Positions 50,741-59,118 of a DNA stretch of 64,000 nucleotides are shown here, one piece after another; the stretch's first letter is position 1, and every line of letters begins with the position of its first letter. This stretch comes from Actinopolymorpha sp. NPDC004070. GTDB lineage: Bacteria > Actinomycetota > Actinomycetes > Propionibacteriales > Actinopolymorphaceae. The notes beneath the pieces were generated by a model. That model made no database searches. It had not been told where the DNA came from and saw only the letters and a program-made list of their open reading frames with translations. The stretch spans positions 248,001 to 312,000 of the forward strand of contig NZ_JBEXMJ010000001.1 in assembly GCF_040610475.1 (NCBI RefSeq), in the 5' to 3' direction. The position numbers and the translations under genes are program-made.

Positions 50741-50845
50741 ATGAAGTTTGTCAACGCGGCCGATCGGAAGGTCGTCTACCTTCCCTGGCCCGCCCAACTA
50801 CTTCCACCTCCGCCGCCGGAGCGGCGTACTCATCCTCTGGGGTGA
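50741..50845 (+). CDS. Possible 34-aa small protein
   Basis: An ATG at 50741 follows ACGGGGGAAACACC, a plausible ribosome site, and opens a 34-residue frame: MKFVNAADRKVVYLPWPAQL, a Pro run of five, then ERRTHPLG. The stop codon overlaps a GTG that is in frame with the GMC gene. The peptide has no signal or membrane segment. It could be a leader peptide or a real small protein. No family is recognised. Its short length makes chance possible. Confidence 0.35.
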   Translation: MKFVNAADRKVVYLPWPAQLLPPPPPERRTHPLG

Positions 50846-50910
50846 TGCGCCGCTCCGGCCGAGCGGCCATGCTCGGTGGAGTTGCCACCGAGGGCGGGAG
50901 GACGACCACC

Positions 50911-52521
50911 GTGTACGACTACGTCATCGTCGGTGCCGGGTCTGCGGGATGCGTACTGGCCAGCCGGTTGTCGGCCGACCCGGGCGTGCGGGTGCTCCTG
51001 GTCGAGGCGGGCGGGCCGGACCGCCATCCGCTGTTCCGGGTGCCGAAGGGCTTCGGGAAGCTGATGGACGACCCCGGCAAGGCCTGGCACTACCAGACCC
51101 GGCCCTTCGGCCCGCGGGCGCGACCGGAGGTGTGGCCGCGGGGGAAGGTCCTCGGCGGGTCGAGCTCGATCAACGGCCTGGTCTACAACCGGGGTGACCG
51201 CCACGACTGGGACAACCTCGTCCGGCTCGGCAACCCCGGTTGGGGATGGGACACGATGCTGCCCATCTTCCGCGGGTTCGAGGACAACATCCTCGGCCCG
51301 TCGGACAGCCGCGGTGCGGGCGGTCCGCTCGGGGTGTCGCCGCCCCGGCGGCCCGACCCGCTCTCGGTGGAGATGGTCGAGACCGGCCGGTCCGTCGGGC
51401 TCACGCCGGTGCGGGACGTCAACGACCTCGACGAGGCCCGCGAGTCCGACGGTGAACGCATCGGGCACACCATGGCCACCATCCGCGACGGCCGCCGGGT
51501 CAGCGCGGCCACCGCGTTCCTGCGCCCCGTACGCCACCGGGCCAATCTCACCGTGCGCACCGGGACGACGGTCACCGGGCTGGTGTTCGGCGGCGACAAG
51601 GTGGTCGGGGTGCGTGCCCGCGACGCCGCGGGGGCGACGGTCGAGTTCTCCGCGGCGCGTGAGGTGGTGCTGGCCCTGGGCAGCCTCGGTACGCCCAAGG
51701 TGCTGCAGCAGTCGGGGATCGGCCCGGCGCAGGTGCTGCGCGCGGCCGGTGTCGACGTACGCCTGGACCGGGCGCTGGTGGGTGAGCGGATGCGCGAGCA
51801 CCGGTGCCTGCCGCTGAAGTTCCGGCTCCGGGAGAACCTCGGCACCAACCGGATGCTGTCCTCACCGGCCCGGCAGGGGCTGACCGCGCTGAGATACCTG
51901 GTCCGCCGGGACGGCCCGCTGGCCACACCGGCGTACGACGTGCTCGCGTTCCTGAAGAGCCGGCCCGGCCTGGACCGTCCGGACGCGCAGGTGCTGATGG
52001 GCCCGTGGTCCGTGGCGACCTACCAGGCGGGGGAGGCGGTCACGGTGGAGCGCGAGCCCGGCCTGTCCGCTGTGGCGGAGATCCTGCGCCCCACCGCGGA
52101 GGGGAGCGTGCGCATCACCTCGGCCGACCCGGACGCGCCGTTGGACGTCGAGCCCAACTACTTCGGTTCGGAACACGACCGCCGGGTCGCCGTCGACGTC
52201 CTGGCCCGGATGCGGGAGTTCTTCGCGCACGAGCCGATCGCCGCGCGGCTCTCGGCCGAGACGTTCCCGGGCGTACGCACCGACGAGGACGTCGTCGACG
52301 CCATGCTGGACTCCGGCTACTGCGGTTACCACGCCATCGGCACGTGCGCGATGGGCCCGAACGACGAGGACGTCGTCGACTCCCGTCTCCGGGTCCGTGG
52401 AGTGGACAACCTTCGGATCATGGACGCCTCGGTGCTGCCGGCCATGGTCTCGGGCAACCTGAACGGCCCGGTGATGGCGATGGCCTGGAACGCCGCGGAT
52501 CTCATCCTCGACCGGGCGTGA
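50911..52521 (+). CDS. GMC-family oxidoreductase (choline dehydrogenase-like)
   Basis: Predicted 536 aa from the GTG at 50911, where the GMC N-terminus YDYVIVGAGSAGCVLASRL begins, with GGGAGG 9 bases upstream. Signature 1 is present as PRGKVLGGSSSINGLVYNRG and signature 2 as GSLGTPKVLQQSGIGP. The active-site His lies in YHAIGTCAMG and the C-terminal NGPVMAMAWNAADLI segment closes the FAD site. GMC enzymes oxidise alcohols, such as choline, sugars or aromatic alcohols. The substrate is unknown. It overlaps the converging beta-lactamase-like gene by 20 bp. A possible small ORF lies directly upstream. Confidence 0.9.
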   Translation: MYDYVIVGAGSAGCVLASRLSADPGVRVLLVEAGGPDRHPLFRVPKGFGKLMDDPGKAWHYQTRPFGPRARPEVWPRGKVLGGSSSINGLVYNRGDRHDWDNLVRLGNPGWGWDTMLPIFRGFEDNILGPSDSRGAGGPLGVSPPRRPDPLSVEMVETGRSVGLTPVRDVNDLDEARESDGERIGHTMATIRDGRRVSAATAFLRPVRHRANLTVRTGTTVTGLVFGGDKVVGVRARDAAGATVEFSAAREVVLALGSLGTPKVLQQSGIGPAQVLRAAGVDVRLDRALVGERMREHRCLPLKFRLRENLGTNRMLSSPARQGLTALRYLVRRDGPLATPAYDVLAFLKSRPGLDRPDAQVLMGPWSVATYQAGEAVTVEREPGLSAVAEILRPTAEGSVRITSADPDAPLDVEPNYFGSEHDRRVAVDVLARMREFFAHEPIAARLSAETFPGVRTDEDVVDAMLDSGYCGYHAIGTCAMGPNDEDVVDSRLRVRGVDNLRIMDASVLPAMVSGNLNGPVMAMAWNAADLILDRA

Positions 52522-53626
52522 GGCGGTTGGTCGCCACCCGCACGTACGCCGGAGCGGTGGACGGCAGCACCTCGCGCACCAGCCCGGCAGCGACGTCGAG
52601 TCCCTGGTCGCCGTTGGTCAGCACGACCACGCCGACGTCGGGTCCCGGTGAGCCGGCGGCGAACGCCTTGTAGCCGGGGTTGTCGCCCCACTGCCAGAAC
52701 ATCCGCTCCTTGGTGGGGTCGCCTTCGAGGATCAGGCCCCACCCCAGTCCCCAGGCCAGCGGCCGGTCCAGCCGGACGTGCGGCGCGAGCATCGACTCCA
52801 CTCCCTCCGGGCGCAGCGGCCCGGTCGAAGAGGCCGCGGATCCGGCAGGCGAGGGGGCGGTCGGCGAGGGGGCGGTCGGTGCACCGCCGGGCGTCGCGGC
52901 GGAGGAGAGGAAGCAGGCGAGGAAACGTGCGAGGTCGGTGGCCGTGGAGTGCAGGGACGACGGAGCGACCGCCTCCTCCGACTGCTGCTTGGCGAGGACC
53001 TCCCGCGTCGCCGTGTGACCGCGGGCCACTCTGTCCCCGAGTTCACCGGACCTGAGGTCGTCGGGCCAGGTGAGCGCGCTGCTGGTCATTCCCAGCGGCG
53101 AGAGGACGCGATCGGCCAGGAAGGTGCCCAACGGTTGGCCGGCGACCTGCTCGACCACCCGTCCCAGCTGGACGTAGCCCTCGCCCGAGTAGCCGAACCG
53201 GCTGCCGGGGGAGTGCATCAGGGTGAGTGGACCTCCGGCAGGTCGCCAGTTCGGGTAGCCAGAGGTGTGGCCGAGCACCATCCGGGCGGTGATGCCGGCC
53301 GCGGCGGGTTCGCCGGGCAGGTACGGCTCGGGCAGGTAGTGGTCCAGCGGACGGTCGAGCTCGAGGCGGCCCTCCTGGACGAGGAGGAGGACGCCGTACG
53401 CGACGACCGGCTTGGTCAGCGACGCGGCCTCGAACACGGTGTCCGTACCGACCGGTGCAGGGGCTGAGAGGTCGGTGACGCCGTACGCCGAACTCCAGAC
53501 CGGGCCGGTGTGGTCGGCGAGCGCGACGCTCAGGCCGGGGACCACGCCCGCGCCCGCGGCAGCTCGGGCGAGTGCGTCGAGTCGGCGGGAGATGGCGGAA
53601 GCGGGCTCGACCGTACCGACGGGCAT
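52502..53626 (-). CDS. Serine hydrolase, class C beta-lactamase family
   Basis: Predicted 374 aa from the ATG at 53626. The catalytic S-x-x-K is S-L-T-K (Ser69, Lys72) in FEAASLTKPVVAY, and FGYSGEGYVQLG supplies the Tyr motif. HTSGYPNW is the usual conserved loop. The last part, WQWGDNPGYKAFAAG and VVVLTNGDQG, contains the third-motif region. A Pro/Ser/Thr/Ala insertion at about 245-275 is low complexity. No signal peptide is seen. Like the gene at 2597 it is more likely an esterase or peptidase than an antibiotic-degrading enzyme. It converges with the GMC gene. Confidence 0.85.
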   Translation of the reverse strand: MPVGTVEPASAISRRLDALARAAAGAGVVPGLSVALADHTGPVWSSAYGVTDLSAPAPVGTDTVFEAASLTKPVVAYGVLLLVQEGRLELDRPLDHYLPEPYLPGEPAAAGITARMVLGHTSGYPNWRPAGGPLTLMHSPGSRFGYSGEGYVQLGRVVEQVAGQPLGTFLADRVLSPLGMTSSALTWPDDLRSGELGDRVARGHTATREVLAKQQSEEAVAPSSLHSTATDLARFLACFLSSAATPGGAPTAPSPTAPSPAGSAASSTGPLRPEGVESMLAPHVRLDRPLAWGLGWGLILEGDPTKERMFWQWGDNPGYKAFAAGSPGPDVGVVVLTNGDQGLDVAAGLVREVLPSTAPAYVRVATNRLTPGRG

Positions 53627-53699
53627 ACCGCAGATGCTCCCAGGGGCGGGCCGGCGACCTCGGCCGACCCGCCCAGGGAACCCGTCTCGATGCGGCGCG

Positions 53700-54122
53700 T
53701 CAGGCGCTGATCTTCTGGCGCTCGGTCGCGCCGCTGATCTGCACCTTGCGCGGCTTGGCCTGCTCGGCGACCGGCAGCTTGACGGTGAGTACGCCGGCCT
53801 CGTAGTCGGCTTCCATCCGGTCGGTGTCCAGCGTGTCGCCGAGGAACAGCTGCCTGGTGAAGGTGCCCTGCGGGCGTTCGGCCACCAGCACCTCGACTTC
53901 CTCGTCCTGCGGGCCGCGCCGCTCGGCGCGGACGGTGAGGACGTTGCGCTCGACGGTGAGGTCGACGTCCTCCACGCGTACGCCGGGAAGGTCGAAGTGG
54001 ACGTAGAACGTGTCGCCCTTGCGGTAGGCGTCGATGGGGACGGCTGTCGGCCGGGCCGCGGAGGTCAGCAACTGCTGGCTGAGACGGTCGAGCTCCCGGA
54101 ACGGGTCGGTGCGCATCAACAT
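53700..54122 (-). CDS. Small heat shock protein Hsp20 (alpha-crystallin domain)
   Basis: Predicted 140 aa, ATG with GGGAG upstream. A short N-terminal arm (DPFRELDRLSQQLL) precedes the alpha-crystallin domain from VPIDAYRKGDTFYVHFDLPGV to LTVKLPVAEQAKPRKVQI. The final L-P-V/K-V-Q-I strand and the I-S-A tail give the usual I-x-I/V-like end. The protein holds unfolding proteins as an ATP-independent chaperone. The promoter region contains a HAIR element at 54191-54211, so HspR repression with heat or misfolding release is the likely control. The gene is monocistronic. Confidence 0.92.
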   Translation of the reverse strand: MLMRTDPFRELDRLSQQLLTSAARPTAVPIDAYRKGDTFYVHFDLPGVRVEDVDLTVERNVLTVRAERRGPQDEEVEVLVAERPQGTFTRQLFLGDTLDTDRMEADYEAGVLTVKLPVAEQAKPRKVQISGATERQKISA

Positions 54123-54190
54123 CGTGACTCCCAGAAAAGCGTTCAGAAACTTACGAACCTGATCTGTCTGATCTGTCTCGCTACAACTAC

Positions 54191-54211
54191 CTTGAGTCCG
54201 TTCGACTCAAC
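54191..54211. promoter_or_regulatory. HAIR (HspR-associated inverted repeat) upstream of hsp20
   Basis: CTTGAGT-N7-ACTCAAC matches the HspR consensus CTTGAGT-N7-ACTCAAG in 13 of 14 arm positions. It lies 69-89 bases before the hsp20 start codon and is the only site of this kind noticed in the window. HspR itself is encoded elsewhere. Confidence 0.85.
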
Positions 54212-54324
54212 TAGCTCCTATTTAGTGCGCCTCAGAAGATTCGTCAAGCACGCCCCCGGGAGACTTCGTTCATCCCGGGCTCGTTCGAGTTCGGCGAGTC
54301 GCCACTACACTGCTCGCTGAGTTG

Positions 54325-54450
54325 GAGGGGAGTACTCCCACGCGGTGGTGTCGTCATCACGGCTCGTCCACGACGGGCCCGGGGCCACCGGTCCGGACGC
54401 TGGGCGCCCGGGCGGAGGAGACCTCCGGCGTAGACGTCCGTCCAACGCCG
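54325..54450 (+). promoter_or_regulatory. Probable yybP-ykoY manganese riboswitch upstream of terC
   Basis: The terC leader begins GGAGGGGAGTACTCCCACG, then has GTCGTCATCACGG and, after a GC-rich stem, CGGAGGAGACCTCCG shortly before the ribosome site. These blocks resemble the actinobacterial form of the yybP-ykoY element, which senses Mn2+ and often precedes terC-type genes. A TACACT -10-like box lies at 54306-54311. Ends are approximate and a covariance search was not possible. Confidence 0.6.
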
Positions 54451-54460
54451 GAGGTGTTGC

Positions 54461-55450
54461 GTGCACGTGCCGTTGTGGGTGTGGGTGCTCACGGTTGTCG
54501 GGATCACCGCGATCATCGTCGCCGACCTGGTCTGGGCCGACCGGCGTCCGCACACCGTCAGCATGCGCGAGGCGACGCTGTGGGTCCTGCTCTACGTCGG
54601 GCTCGCCGGCGCGTTCTGTCTCGGGCTGCTGCTCACCGCCGGGTCCCGGCCGGCCGGGGAGTTCCTCGCCGGCTACATCACCGAGTACAGCCTCAGCGTG
54701 GACAACCTGTTCGTCTTCGTCATCCTGTTGTCCCGGTTCGCCGTCCCCGCTGTCAGCCAGCACAAGGTGCTGCTCATCGGCATCGCGATCTCCCTGGTCC
54801 TGCGAGCGGCGTTCATCGCCGCCGGCACCGCCGCCGTGCACGCGTTCGAGTGGGTGTTCTACATCTTCGGCGCGCTGCTCATCTACACCGCGGTCAAGCT
54901 GGCCGCGCAGGGCGAGGAGGAGGAGGCCGACTTCCACGACGGCCGGCTCGTCCGGCTGATGCGCCGGGTGGTCCCCACCTCCGGGGAGTACGACGGGTCG
55001 AAGCTGACCACCCGGGTCGACGGCCGCCGGATGTTCACCCCGATGGTGGTGGTCGTCCTCGCCATCGGCGCCGCGAACGTCGTGTTCGCCCTCGACTCGA
55101 TCCCGGCGATCTTCGGCCTGACCCAGGCGGGATTCCTCGTCTTCACCGCCAACGCGTTCGCGCTGATGGGGCTGCGCCAGCTGTACTTCCTGCTCGGCGG
55201 CCTGCTCGACCGGCTGATCTACCTCAGCTACGGCCTGGCCGTCGTCCTGGGCTTCATCGGCGTGAAGCTCATCCTGGAGGCGATGGAGAGTGAAGGGCTG
55301 AACGACATCGGCCCGGTCCATCTGCCGCACATCGGCATCGTGGCGTCCCTGGCGTTCATCGCCGCCACGCTCACCGTGACCAGCGTGGCCAGCGTGGCGG
55401 GATCGCGGGCGCGCACCCGTGAGCCCGAGCCCGCCAGCTGGAACGACTGA
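54461..55450 (+). CDS. TerC/Alx-family integral membrane protein
   Basis: Predicted 329 aa, GTG with GGAGGT 5 bases upstream. About nine membrane helices are predicted. The TerC signature is clear: EFLAGYITEYSLSVDNLFVFVILLSRF with the acidic residues of the metal path, and NVVFALDSIPAIFGLTQAGFLVFTANAFALMGLRQLYFLL. Family members export Mn2+ or supply metal to secreted proteins, and some give tellurite resistance. A cytoplasmic loop at about 145-185 is charged (EEEEADFHDGRLV). The leader carries a probable Mn2+ riboswitch, which supports a manganese-export role. Confidence 0.92.
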   Translation: MHVPLWVWVLTVVGITAIIVADLVWADRRPHTVSMREATLWVLLYVGLAGAFCLGLLLTAGSRPAGEFLAGYITEYSLSVDNLFVFVILLSRFAVPAVSQHKVLLIGIAISLVLRAAFIAAGTAAVHAFEWVFYIFGALLIYTAVKLAAQGEEEEADFHDGRLVRLMRRVVPTSGEYDGSKLTTRVDGRRMFTPMVVVVLAIGAANVVFALDSIPAIFGLTQAGFLVFTANAFALMGLRQLYFLLGGLLDRLIYLSYGLAVVLGFIGVKLILEAMESEGLNDIGPVHLPHIGIVASLAFIAATLTVTSVASVAGSRARTREPEPASWND

Positions 55451-55879
55451 CCGCCGCCGTATTCCGGGTCGTCCGGGTTCGCACTCCGGGAGGTCGGTGC
55501 TGCGCGGACGGCTCAGTCCCTGGAGCCAGACCCGGAGTCCCTGGAGCCAGACCCGGAAACTCTCTCGTACTTCTCCAGGCTTTGGCCCAATCCGCGTCCG
55601 CGCCTGCCCCGAACCACCTGTAGCGGGAAGCGTCGGGGGGGCGACGGCGCGGCGCGCGGGCCGGTCGAGGGGTGCGGCCCACGCGTACGCGCGGGCACGT
55701 GCGCCGAAGGGCAGGGGCCTCGCGGTCCGGGGACGCAGGGAAAGGCCGGGGTCGGCCGGGGCGCCCCGGCCTTCAGCAGTGGGGAGCAAGTCGGTTCGGG
55801 AGTGGGCCGGGACGGGGGCGGCCCACTCCGCGACACTGCGTACGAGCCGACGTGATCGGATCAGGCTAGGCTCCCTCCA
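55451..55879. other. Intergenic region with no gene, containing a tandem duplication and a palindrome
   Basis: The 429 bp between terC and the cyclase gene hold no supported gene. A perfect 21-bp tandem duplication is at 55516-55557 and an 18-base perfect palindrome, GGCCGGGGCGCCCCGGCC, at 55754-55771. A TAGGCT box (55865-55870) lies 9 bases before the GTG of the next gene and could be its -10 in a near-leaderless promoter. Confidence 0.6.
55516..55557. repeat. Perfect 21-bp tandem duplication
   Basis: GTCCCTGGAGCCAGACCCGG plus one A occurs twice in direct succession with no mismatch (55516-55536, 55537-55557). Being non-coding and perfect, it looks recent. Confidence 0.92.
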
Positions 55880-57694
55880 GTGATCGAACGACCGCATGGG
55901 GGCGCTGTGGACGAGGAGCACGGCCTGCGGCAACGACTCGACGCGTTCAGGATGCTGCATCGGGTCAGCCGGGAGCTCAGCTCGGCTCGTGACCTGTCCG
56001 CGACCCTGCAGTTCCTGGTGGACAGCGTGGTGAGCAGCCTCGGGTTCGGGGTGGCCGCCATCAACGTCGTACACGACGACTGCCTGCGGGTGGCGGCGGT
56101 GGCCGGCCCGCCCGACGTTCGCGCGGCGCTGGAGGGTCAGAGCGGCCCGCGCGACGCGTGGGAGAGCCTGCTCGCCACGGCCGTGCCCTGGGGCACGCTG
56201 CGGTTCGTCCCCCACGGCGTCGAGGTGCCCTCGGAGGTGCCGGTGTGGGTCTCCGACGACGCCCGTGCGGTCGAGATGCCTGGTGCCTGGCACCCCGAGG
56301 ACGCCCTGGTCGCCCCGCTGTACGCGCCAGACGGTGAGCTTGTCGGCGTCCTCAGCGTCGACCTGCCCATCGACGGCCGGGTGCCCGGTGAGCTGCAGCG
56401 AGAGTTGCTGGAGATGTTCGCCGCGCAGGCCGCCGTCGCCGTCGACAACGCCCGGCTGCACTCCGAGGTCCTGTCCACGATGGAACGCCTGGAGCAGGAG
56501 CACCGGGCGCTGCAGGCCAGCGAGGAGAGCTTCCGGCAGGTCTTCGAGAGCGCGCCGAGCGGGATGGCCGTGGTCAGCCTGGCCGCCGCGGACGAGGGCG
56601 CGCTGCGGCGGGTGAACGCCGCGCTGTGCCACATGCTCGACTACTCCGACCAGGAGCTGCGCCGGCTCGGACTGCCCGAGGTCACCCACCCGAAGGACCG
56701 GCACCTGTGGTCGAACCCCCGCCGGACCTATCGCGGCGACCTGCGCATGGTGCGGCGCGACGGCCGGGTGGTCTGGGTGTCGACCAACTGCTCGGTGGTG
56801 GTCGACGCCACCGGCGTACCCGATTTCAAGCTCGTCCACCTCGAGGACGTCAGCGAACGCCACGACCGTGAGGAGCAGTTGGCCCACCTCGCCGCCCACG
56901 ACCCGCTGACCGGGCTGTCCAACCGCGCCGAGCTGCGGTCCCGGCTGCACCAGCTGGTCGCCGAGCGCCGCGACGTGTGTGTGCTGTTCTGCGACATCGA
57001 CCGGTTCAAGCACATCAACGACCAGCACGGGCACGAGGTCGGTGACGTGGTGCTGGTCGAGGTGGCGCGGCGGCTGCGGGCCCACGTCCGCAAGCACGAC
57101 GTGGTGGCGCGCGTCGGCGGCGACGAGTTCGTCCTCGCTCTGCGCGACACGACCGAGGAGGACGCGGCCGTGCTGGCCCGCCGGCTGGCCGCCGACGTCC
57201 GGCGTCCGGTCCGGTTCGGCCAGCGCGAGGTCCAGGTCGCGGTCAGCATCGGGCTCGGCGCGTCCACGGCCGGAGCGGACAGCGTGGACGAGTTGCTGCG
57301 CACGGCCGACCAGGCGATGTACCGCGTGAAGCTGCTCCACACCTACGGCGGGGTCGACGCACCCGGGACCGACTCCATCCACGTTCCCGACGGCGACCAC
57401 CCGGCCGGTCACGGGCCCGGCTCCGTCGGCGTACGTGACCACGACGGCGCGGCCTCGCCCGCGCCGGCCGCACCCGCGGAGACTGCCGCTCCCGCGGCAC
57501 AGGCGCCCGCTGCCCCGCAGGCGCCCGCTGCCCAGCAGGCACCTGCCGCGGGCAAGGTCGTCGCCCTGGATGGCGCCTTCCCTCGGGGCGGTGCGAGCGG
57601 TCCCCGGACGGTGACCCCGGCAGCGGGACCGGGGATGAGCACCGTGGACGATCTTCGGCCTCGACCCAGTGCGGGTGCGTCCCTGCGGCAGTGA
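55880..57694 (+). CDS. GAF-PAS-GGDEF diguanylate cyclase
   Basis: Predicted 604 aa, GTG start. Residues 25-195 form a GAF domain. Residues 215-335 form a PAS domain with an ERHDREEQ C-terminal linker. Residues 338-500 are a GGDEF domain with the intact active-site Gly413-Gly-Asp-Glu-Phe417 (RVGGDEFVLA). The inhibitory-site motif R-x-x-D (Arg404-Lys-His-Asp407) stands five residues before it, so product inhibition by c-di-GMP is expected. No EAL domain or membrane helix is present. The last 100 residues are Ala/Pro-rich and disordered. It should make c-di-GMP in response to a cytoplasmic signal. The next gene starts 16 bp after the stop. Confidence 0.92.
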   Translation: MIERPHGGAVDEEHGLRQRLDAFRMLHRVSRELSSARDLSATLQFLVDSVVSSLGFGVAAINVVHDDCLRVAAVAGPPDVRAALEGQSGPRDAWESLLATAVPWGTLRFVPHGVEVPSEVPVWVSDDARAVEMPGAWHPEDALVAPLYAPDGELVGVLSVDLPIDGRVPGELQRELLEMFAAQAAVAVDNARLHSEVLSTMERLEQEHRALQASEESFRQVFESAPSGMAVVSLAAADEGALRRVNAALCHMLDYSDQELRRLGLPEVTHPKDRHLWSNPRRTYRGDLRMVRRDGRVVWVSTNCSVVVDATGVPDFKLVHLEDVSERHDREEQLAHLAAHDPLTGLSNRAELRSRLHQLVAERRDVCVLFCDIDRFKHINDQHGHEVGDVVLVEVARRLRAHVRKHDVVARVGGDEFVLALRDTTEEDAAVLARRLAADVRRPVRFGQREVQVAVSIGLGASTAGADSVDELLRTADQAMYRVKLLHTYGGVDAPGTDSIHVPDGDHPAGHGPGSVGVRDHDGAASPAPAAPAETAAPAAQAPAAPQAPAAQQAPAAGKVVALDGAFPRGGASGPRTVTPAAGPGMSTVDDLRPRPSAGASLRQ

Positions 57695-57710
57695 GATCGT
57701 TTCGGCGGTG

Positions 57711-58460
57711 ATGGGACATACGCACGCCGTCTGTGGAATGGCCGTCGGTGCCGTGGCCCTGCCGCTGGTGCCCCTCGACCGGATGGCCGGTCAGCTCGCC
57801 TGGGTCGCCTGCTGCGGCGGAATGGCACTCCTTCCCGACCTGGACCACCACTCCTCGACCGTGACCCGGATGTGGGGTCCGCTGTCCCGCGCCCTCGGTG
57901 TCGTCGTCTGCTGGCTCGGCCGCGGACACCGTGGCGGCACCCACGACTTCATCGTCGCCCCGCTGTTCTGGGGGCTGCTGGTTTTCCTGGCCGGGCTGAA
58001 CCAGTGGACCCTGATGGCCGTCCTCGCCCTCGCCGTGGGCCTGGCCCTGCGGGCGTGCCACTTCGTGATTCCCGGCCAGTACGAGAAGTCCTGGCCGGTC
58101 AACCTGCTGGTCTCCGCCGCCCTCGGCTGGTGGCTGGTCCGCAACGGGGCCGCGGCCGACGCGAGCTGGCTGCCGTTCGCGGCAATGGTGGGTGTGCTGG
58201 TGCACATCGGAGCGGACGCGCTCACCGTCGGGTCGATCCCCAAGCCGTTCAGCTGGCTGGACGGGCGGCCCAACCGGATGGGGAGGGGGCCGCTGACCAC
58301 CGGGCGGTGGTACGAACACGTGCTCGCGCTGGCGATGGTGGTGGTGACGTTCGCCGGGTTGTACACCCATGTCCCACGCGTCACCGCGCTCGTTGACCAC
58401 ATCGGTACGTCCATCGCTGCCACGGTTGGCACGGCGATGGGGACAACAGCGGCGCGCTGA
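57711..58460 (+). CDS. Membrane-bound metal-dependent hydrolase (YdjM/LexA-regulated type)
   Basis: Predicted 249 aa from the ATG at 57711. It begins MGHTHAVCGMAVGAVALPL, with His residues near the first membrane helix, and has GGMALLPDLDHHSSTVTR, whose Asp-x-Asp-His-His is the metal-binding motif of the YdjM family (DUF457). HRGGTHDFIVAPLFWG holds a further His cluster and HIGADALTVGSIPKPFSWL a third. Four to five transmembrane segments are predicted. The family is thought to contain inner-membrane metal-dependent hydrolases of unknown substrate. It lies 16 bp after the cyclase gene and may be co-transcribed with it. Confidence 0.85.
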   Translation: MGHTHAVCGMAVGAVALPLVPLDRMAGQLAWVACCGGMALLPDLDHHSSTVTRMWGPLSRALGVVVCWLGRGHRGGTHDFIVAPLFWGLLVFLAGLNQWTLMAVLALAVGLALRACHFVIPGQYEKSWPVNLLVSAALGWWLVRNGAAADASWLPFAAMVGVLVHIGADALTVGSIPKPFSWLDGRPNRMGRGPLTTGRWYEHVLALAMVVVTFAGLYTHVPRVTALVDHIGTSIAATVGTAMGTTAAR

Positions 58461-58473
58461 CGGTGGGCCGGCT

Positions 58474-58921
58474 TCAGGGACGTGGCGGAGCGGACAGGCT
58501 TCGACGCCGCAGCCAGGTGCCGACGGCGGTCGCCGTCATCACCAGGCAGCCGACCACGAACAGCGACCAGGGGCCGAGTTGCCGGTCGAGTGCGCCACCG
58601 GCCGCGCTGCTGGCGGCGGCCCCGAGCAGCGAGGCGGCGACCGTCGTCGTGAAGGCCCGCACATCCGGACGCGAAACCCACGAGCACGCGGGTCTGCCCG
58701 GCTCGGTCGATCAGCTGCCCCTGGGCCAGCAGGCCGACCGCGTTGCCGGCACTCAGCGTTCCGGTGACGAGGCCGGCCGCCGCGAACGAACCGGTCCCGG
58801 AGCGGACGAGCATGAGCACGCCGAGGCTGAGCATGCCGATCGGGAGGGCGCCGAAAAATCCGGCGGTGAGCAGGACGGGGACGCTGGGCGTGCGAAGCAC
58901 GCGAAGATACGGGCGGAACAC
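58474..58921 (-). pseudogene. MFS transporter remnant: first and last parts joined
   Basis: The GTG at 58921 has GGAGG 4 bases upstream. About 80 codons encode a normal MFS N-terminus (FRPYLRVLRTPSVPVLLTAGFFGALPIGM ... GQLIDRAGQTRVLVG, helices 1-2 and the first loop). After about 58680 the reading moves to another frame that encodes only a C-terminal end (RAFTTTVAASLLGAAASSAAGGALDRQLGPW ... GTWLRRRSL, the last two helices). About 250 internal residues are missing and the junction is out of frame, so no transporter can be made. The promoter side contains a dyad at 58999-59016. Confidence 0.75.
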
Positions 58922-58998
58922 GACACCTCCAGGTGTGTGTCCCGCCCGTCGTCCCTGTCCGTGGTGCTCTTCGGTTGTCCGGCCGGATGCGAGCCGCA

Positions 58999-59016
58999 AG
59001 TTTGGTGAGCCGAACT
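58999..59016. promoter_or_regulatory. Dyad upstream of the MFS remnant, possible DtxR-like site
   Basis: AGTTTGG-TGAG-CCGAACT is a 7-4-7 inverted repeat with one non-pairing arm position. Its layout recalls iron- or manganese-box sequences of DtxR-family regulators (TTAGGTTAGGCTAACC-like), but the match is loose. It stands 78-95 bases upstream of the remnant's start codon. Confidence 0.4.
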
Positions 59017-59118
59017 AAGCGTCCGGCTCGAAAATGATGCTAGCCCCCTCGGGGCCTTACGTCGATGGGTAGTCGGCGACTTGCCGACAACCCACGCGGC
59101 CGGCAGGTGGCCGCCCCG

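Noticed and set aside
54305..57442. 1045-codon minus-strand open frame
   Set aside because: Antisense to terC and the cyclase gene, low-complexity translation, no family match.
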